NCBI GenBank assembly: GCA_033763335.1
Contig: JANRKU010000008.1
Location: forward strand, 1-64,000
Direction of reading: 5' to 3'
From: GCA-2794515 sp033763335
Lineage (GTDB): Bacteria; Chloroflexota; Anaerolineae; Aggregatilineales; Phototrophicaceae
DNA length: 64,000 nucleotides
How positions within the stretch are numbered: position 1 is the stretch's first letter; each line of letters opens with the position of its first letter. Under the pieces are notes generated by a model that worked only from the letters and a program-made list of their open reading frames with translations, did not search any database and was not told the origin of the DNA. This document shows, one piece after another, positions 61,394 to 64,000 of the stretch. The position numbers and the translations under genes were made by a program.

Positions 61394-61413
61394 GGGCATG
61401 ACCTGTCATGCCC
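61394..61413. repeat. 20-bp near-palindrome, GCATGACATGTCATGC family
   Basis: GGGCATGACCTGTCATGCCC, one central base off a perfect palindrome; outer CTGTA/TACAG arms (61381 and 61415) extend the symmetry. It lies between lexA and the redoxin gene. Confidence 0.8.
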
Positions 61414-61465
61414 TTACAGTTTGATGTTTAGTGAACATCACAATGTTATTTTAGGAGACTTTGAT

Positions 61466-61939
61466 ATGGCAGAAGAATATGGTTTGCCCGTCGGGGCAAC
61501 ATTACCCGTATTTAGCGCCCGCGATGATGAAAATGCGGTTCATCAACTCAATGACCTGATGGGCGAAAATGGCTTATTATTGGCATTTGTCTATGGGACA
61601 TGGTGTGCCACTTGTATTCAAGCCCTGCACTCCCTCACCCGTTATGCCCCCCAACTCCAAAAAGAAGGTGTCAATATTGCGGCAGTCCTCATAGATGACC
61701 CCGCAGAATTGCATAACTTCAAGATTAGCTCCCCCCGCCCCATCTCGTTCCCCTTATTGGCAGATAAAGATGAGAGCATCCACAACAGCTATAAAGCCGA
61801 TTCATCAAAGGTCTATATGGTTATTGACCGCAACTTCGTTTTGCGTCATAAATTCATAGACTTTGACGGGACACAAAAACCCAACCTGCCCACCCTTTTA
61901 GCGGCATTTAAGGAAATAACCCCCGTCACAAACAACTAA
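61466..61939 (+). CDS. Redoxin/AhpC-TSA family thioredoxin-like protein
   Basis: A 157-residue soluble protein of thioredoxin fold with active-site C47-A-T-C50 in FVYGTWCATCIQALHSL. The CxxC form resembles ResA/TlpA-like or thioredoxin-type redoxins more than a single-Cys peroxiredoxin. PLLADKDESIHNSYKADSSKVYMVIDRNFVLRHKFIDFDG is typical of the AhpC/TSA group. No signal peptide. AGGAG is 8 nt before the ATG at 61466, which I prefer to an in-frame start at 61421. It probably reduces disulfides or peroxides; it lies in a run with TauE/SafE and thioredoxin genes. Confidence 0.85.
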   Translation: MAEEYGLPVGATLPVFSARDDENAVHQLNDLMGENGLLLAFVYGTWCATCIQALHSLTRYAPQLQKEGVNIAAVLIDDPAELHNFKISSPRPISFPLLADKDESIHNSYKADSSKVYMVIDRNFVLRHKFIDFDGTQKPNLPTLLAAFKEITPVTNN

Positions 61940-61971
61940 TCGGCGTTTTTCTCATATAAGGGGGGAAATTT

Positions 61972-62775
61972 ATGCCTACAGCATGGTTTGGTCTGCTCAT
62001 CGTCGGTGTGATAGCAGGCATTTTGTCGGGGATGTTTGGCATTGGTGGTGGGGTTGTGATTGTGCCTGCCCTCATCATCTTTTTGCAATTCACCATCACA
62101 GAAGCAACCAGTACCTCATTGGCGGCGCTCCTCATGCCTGTCGCTATTTTTGCCGTCTTGCAATATTATCGGCAAAATTTGATTGATGTTCGTGGGGCGG
62201 CGCTTATTGCGTTTGGATTGCTCATCACCTCATGGTTTGGGGCGGATATTGCCCTCAACCTCAATAAAGACGTACTCCAACAAATTTATGGTGTCTTTTT
62301 GCTCTATATGAGCTGGCGTTTTATAGAGCCACGTCAGCTTTATTTTGCGTGGGATGCCAAACGCAAAGGCATTGAACTCGAAAAACCAAAAGTGAGTGCC
62401 ACCACAGCCCCGCCAAATGTGTCGCCACTTGTGCCATTGGGGATTGGTTTGGTGGCGGGCATCGCATCGGGCATGTTTGGGATTGGTGGTGGCGCGGTGA
62501 TTGTGCCTGCCCTTGTCGGGTTTTTTAATTATGACCAAAAATTGGCAGTGGGGACATCATTGGGTGCATTATTATTGCCCGTTGGGTTGCCCGGTGTGTT
62601 GCGCTATGCGGCGGCTGGAACGCTAAACATCCCTGTAGCAATATTGGTGGCGGTTGGCTTGGTCATTGGGGCATTTTTTGGCGCACGAATCGCACTTGGC
62701 TTGCCATCTAAAACAGTTAAGCAATTGTATGGGGTATTTTTGGTATTTGTCGCACTCCGATTTATTTTTGGCTAA
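61972..62775 (+). CDS. TauE/SafE family (DUF81) membrane protein, putative anion exporter
   Basis: A 267-residue protein with about eight membrane segments in two inverted halves. The signature GMFGIGGGVVIVPAL occurs at about residues 20-35 and again as GMFGIGGGAVIVPAL at about 165-180. The family exports sulfite, sulfoacetate and related organosulfur anions or takes part in sulfur transfer. The adjacent redoxin and thioredoxin fit a sulfur/redox context, but substrate is inferred. GGGG precedes the ATG. Confidence 0.9.
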   Translation: MPTAWFGLLIVGVIAGILSGMFGIGGGVVIVPALIIFLQFTITEATSTSLAALLMPVAIFAVLQYYRQNLIDVRGAALIAFGLLITSWFGADIALNLNKDVLQQIYGVFLLYMSWRFIEPRQLYFAWDAKRKGIELEKPKVSATTAPPNVSPLVPLGIGLVAGIASGMFGIGGGAVIVPALVGFFNYDQKLAVGTSLGALLLPVGLPGVLRYAAAGTLNIPVAILVAVGLVIGAFFGARIALGLPSKTVKQLYGVFLVFVALRFIFG

Positions 62776-62798
62776 TTGATTAATATTCTCAAACCCAA

Positions 62799-62826
62799 TC
62801 TAGGCAATTCTTGACAATTGCCTAGA
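62799..62826 (+). terminator. Hairpin after TauE/SafE gene
   Basis: TCTAGGCAATT and AATTGCCTAGA form an 11-bp perfect stem with a 6-nt loop, extended by outer AACCC/GGGGTT pairing. It is followed by CAATTTTGG, a weak T-run. Probably a terminator 24 bp after the stop codon. Confidence 0.6.
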
Positions 62827-62890
62827 CAATTTTGGGGTTATGATGAAATGAACATTAACATTTATCCTGTGGATTTATTGGTCATTTCTC

Positions 62891-63106
62891 ATGTCTGCAC
62901 AAATGCACGCTAAACTCCCCATAGACAATGCGGTGATTGAAATCAAATCAAATCAGCCAAGTTGTTGTCCATCATGCCATAATACCAGTAATTTTACGTA
63001 TATTGGCACACAGATATGGCCCCTGCGCGTGGCACAAAAATTGGGTATTCCCCAACAAACAGCCCTGTGGCGCTGTGAAATTTGTCATACCACCATCACA
63101 AAATAA
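62891..63106 (+). CDS. Small zinc-ribbon-like protein
   Basis: A 71-residue protein with two C-x2-C pairs, CPSC (residues 27-30, within QPSCCPSCHN) and CEIC (residues 64-67, within WRCEICHTT), 33 residues apart, which fits a small zinc ribbon. Family is not recognised. It could assist redox or nucleic-acid binding neighbours. There is no clear ribosome site before the ATG, so the gene call is moderate; the paired CxxC spacing is the main support. Confidence 0.55.
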   Translation: MSAQMHAKLPIDNAVIEIKSNQPSCCPSCHNTSNFTYIGTQIWPLRVAQKLGIPQQTALWRCEICHTTITK

Positions 63107-63216
63107 GGGCATGGGTGGGACATGCCCACATTTTCCCCATTAATTTTGTAAGATACCCCCTCATCTCTGCGTCATATCCCTATAAACTAATCACATATCA
63201 CAAAGGATAATTCAAC

Positions 63217-63618
63217 GTGGATACAAAACCAGTCAATGTCACCGATGCCGAATTTCAGAGCGAAGTTATTGATTATGACTTACCTGTTTTAGTAGATTTT
63301 TGGGCGGAATGGTGCGGACCATGCCGTGCAGTTGCCCCCATTTTAGAAAAATTGGCGGGTGAATATGCTGGCAAGGTACGCATTGCAAAAGTGGATGTGG
63401 ATAGCAACCCTGCCCTCTCGGAATATTTTCAGGTGATGAGCATCCCCACCCTGATGTTGTTCAAAGAAAAGCACCTTGTATTTAATCAGGCTGGTGCATT
63501 ACCAGAACCTGCCGTGCGGAGTTTGCTCGACCAACTGATTGCGCTAGAAATTCCAGAACATGATGAGAGCGACCATAATCACGACCATGAACATGACCAC
63601 GACCACAGCCATGAATAA
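63217..63618 (+). CDS. trxA: Thioredoxin with histidine-rich C-terminal tail
   Basis: A 133-residue thioredoxin. The active site is FWAEWCGPCRAVAP with C33 and C36; KVDVDSNPALSEYFQVMSIPTLMLF contains the conserved cis-Pro. It reduces protein disulfides in the cytoplasm. After the normal end of the fold at about residue 110, a tail of about 19 residues contains eight His with Asp/Glu between them (for example HNHDHEHDHDH), a likely metal-binding extension not found in standard thioredoxins. The start is a GTG with AAGGA 9 nt upstream. A strong terminator follows. Confidence 0.92.
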   Translation: MDTKPVNVTDAEFQSEVIDYDLPVLVDFWAEWCGPCRAVAPILEKLAGEYAGKVRIAKVDVDSNPALSEYFQVMSIPTLMLFKEKHLVFNQAGALPEPAVRSLLDQLIALEIPEHDESDHNHDHEHDHDHSHE

Positions 63619-63624
63619 TCAATA

Positions 63625-63655
63625 AAAAACGGGCGATTTACATCGCCCGTTTTTA
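63625..63655. terminator. Bidirectional intrinsic terminator
   Basis: AAAAACGGGCGAT/ATCGCCCGTTTTT forms a 13-bp perfect stem with a 4-nt loop and T-runs on both strands, between convergent trxA and the truncated minus-strand gene. Confidence 0.88.
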
Positions 63656-63704
63656 TTTACAGACTACTTATTTGGTGTGTCTCATAAATAGAACGGATAT
63701 AAAT

Positions 63705-63781
63705 GGGCGGACATACGCGCCTACAATTCGTCAAAATGGTTGGGTTTTGTACGGGACGACTAACGCAGTGTATGTCGTCCC
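63705..63781. repeat. Fragment of the TGTGG-ended repeat family
   Basis: GGGCGGACATACGC at the left resembles the left end of the elements at 33044 and 53060. GGGACGAC/GTCGTCCC (63753-63760, 63774-63781) repeats a palindrome found inside the 53060 copy. The outer TGTGG ends are missing. Confidence 0.55.
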
Positions 63782-63804
63782 AATTCCAATTTTCACCAAA
63801 TAAC

Positions 63805-64000
63805 TTATGGCACAATAAACGGCACAACATATTCTTGTAAGTCACTAAAATCGGGTTTGGCGACCAATATCCGAATTTGATAACTGCCCGATGGCAACGC
63901 GGGTAATATCCCCAATTGTCCATTCACCGAGTTAAAAATACGGTCTTGGAGGGGTGTCCAATTACCCCATTGCCCACCGATAATATCAATTCCAAAATAA
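63805..64000 (-). CDS. C-terminal fragment of an extracytoplasmic-domain protein, cut by window edge
   Basis: An open frame of 64 codons enters from the right edge and stops at TAA (63805-63807). The peptide (GGQWGNWTPLQDRIFNSVNG, LPALPSGSYQIRILVAKPDF, EYVVPFIVP) has beta-strand character and resembles the last domain of secreted proteins that assess a G-x-Y-x-I-R strand near their end, as in the surface proteins elsewhere in this window. The rest of the gene lies outside. The longer open frame on the same strand at 63657-63923 is a shadow in another phase. Confidence 0.7.
   Translation of the reverse strand, partial: YFGIDIIGGQWGNWTPLQDRIFNSVNGQLGILPALPSGSYQIRILVAKPDFSDLQEYVVPFIVP

Noticed and set aside
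62811..62816. TTGACA in the loop of the hairpin after TauE/SafE as a -35 box
   Set aside because: No -10 at suitable spacing; the hexamer lies in a terminator-like stem-loop.
63657..63923. 88-codon minus-strand open frame near the right edge
   Set aside because: It runs through the bidirectional terminator and the repeat; the phase stopping at 63805 reads as a normal beta-strand protein end.

Overview
The window reads as a chromosomal segment of a free-living bacterium, most likely a member of the Chloroflexota (an Anaerolineae-like lineage). This is inferred from the gene style, not from a marker: a Ser/Thr kinase with a glycine-rich extracytoplasmic tail, many large GT-C membrane glycosyltransferases that carry an extra C-terminal beta-rich domain, PPC-repeat and Thr/Pro-linker surface proteins, and dense families of short palindromic repeats. 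Base composition is moderate, with several visibly AT-richer patches (about 11.1-13.2, 18.7-20.4, 23.0-24.6 and 40.3-41.6 kb) that look like accessory genes. No rRNA, tRNA, CRISPR array, transposase or phage gene was seen.

Layout. 0-2.3 kb: a fumarylacetoacetase-family hydrolase and 4-hydroxyphenylpyruvate dioxygenase (tyrosine catabolism) as an overlapping pair. 2.3-5.5 kb: a two-gene TIR operon (TIR-HEAT followed by TIR-FGE-like), with an unusual structured spacer downstream. 5.7-9.1 kb: MFS exporter, NAT-like acyltransferase, ArsR-type regulator. 9.1-14.5 kb: a GT39 transferase with in-frame repeat insertions, a C5 methyltransferase/B3-domain restriction system, and a GT4 transferase. 14.6-18.6 kb: Ser/Thr kinase, M28 peptidase lipoprotein, YihY. 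18.7-21.4 kb: a second type II restriction-modification pair, then a flippase-like protein. 21.5-28.5 kb: asnS, four small unknown genes including tandem paralogs, deoC, and a GT2/GT-C pair. 28.6-32.1 kb: surface protein and zinc metallopeptidase. 32.1-37.8 kb: three lone receivers, a 1114-residue hybrid-sensor-type histidine kinase and a LuxR regulator. 37.9-44.2 kb: an epimerase and four tandem beta-propeller paralogs. 44.3-51.7 kb: membrane protein, coaBC, secreted protein, TPR-like protein, a candidate structured RNA, dnaN, epimerase. 52-59.9 kb: anchored HEAT-like protein, two GT39 proteins, PPC protein, lipoprotein. 60.1-64 kb: cinA-type amidase, lexA, redoxin, TauE/SafE, zinc ribbon, His-tailed thioredoxin, and a gene cut by the window edge.

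How the parts fit. Envelope biogenesis dominates: GT2 can supply polyprenyl-linked sugar to the GT-C enzymes; epimerases supply nucleotide sugars; lipoproteins and propellers face outward. Defence is represented by two restriction-modification systems and the TIR pair. The most distinctive features are the TIR-HEAT/TIR-FGE operon, and a mobile palindromic element of about 108 bp, one copy of which sits exactly in frame inside the signal peptide of the metallopeptidase while a half copy lengthens a loop of a GT39 enzyme.
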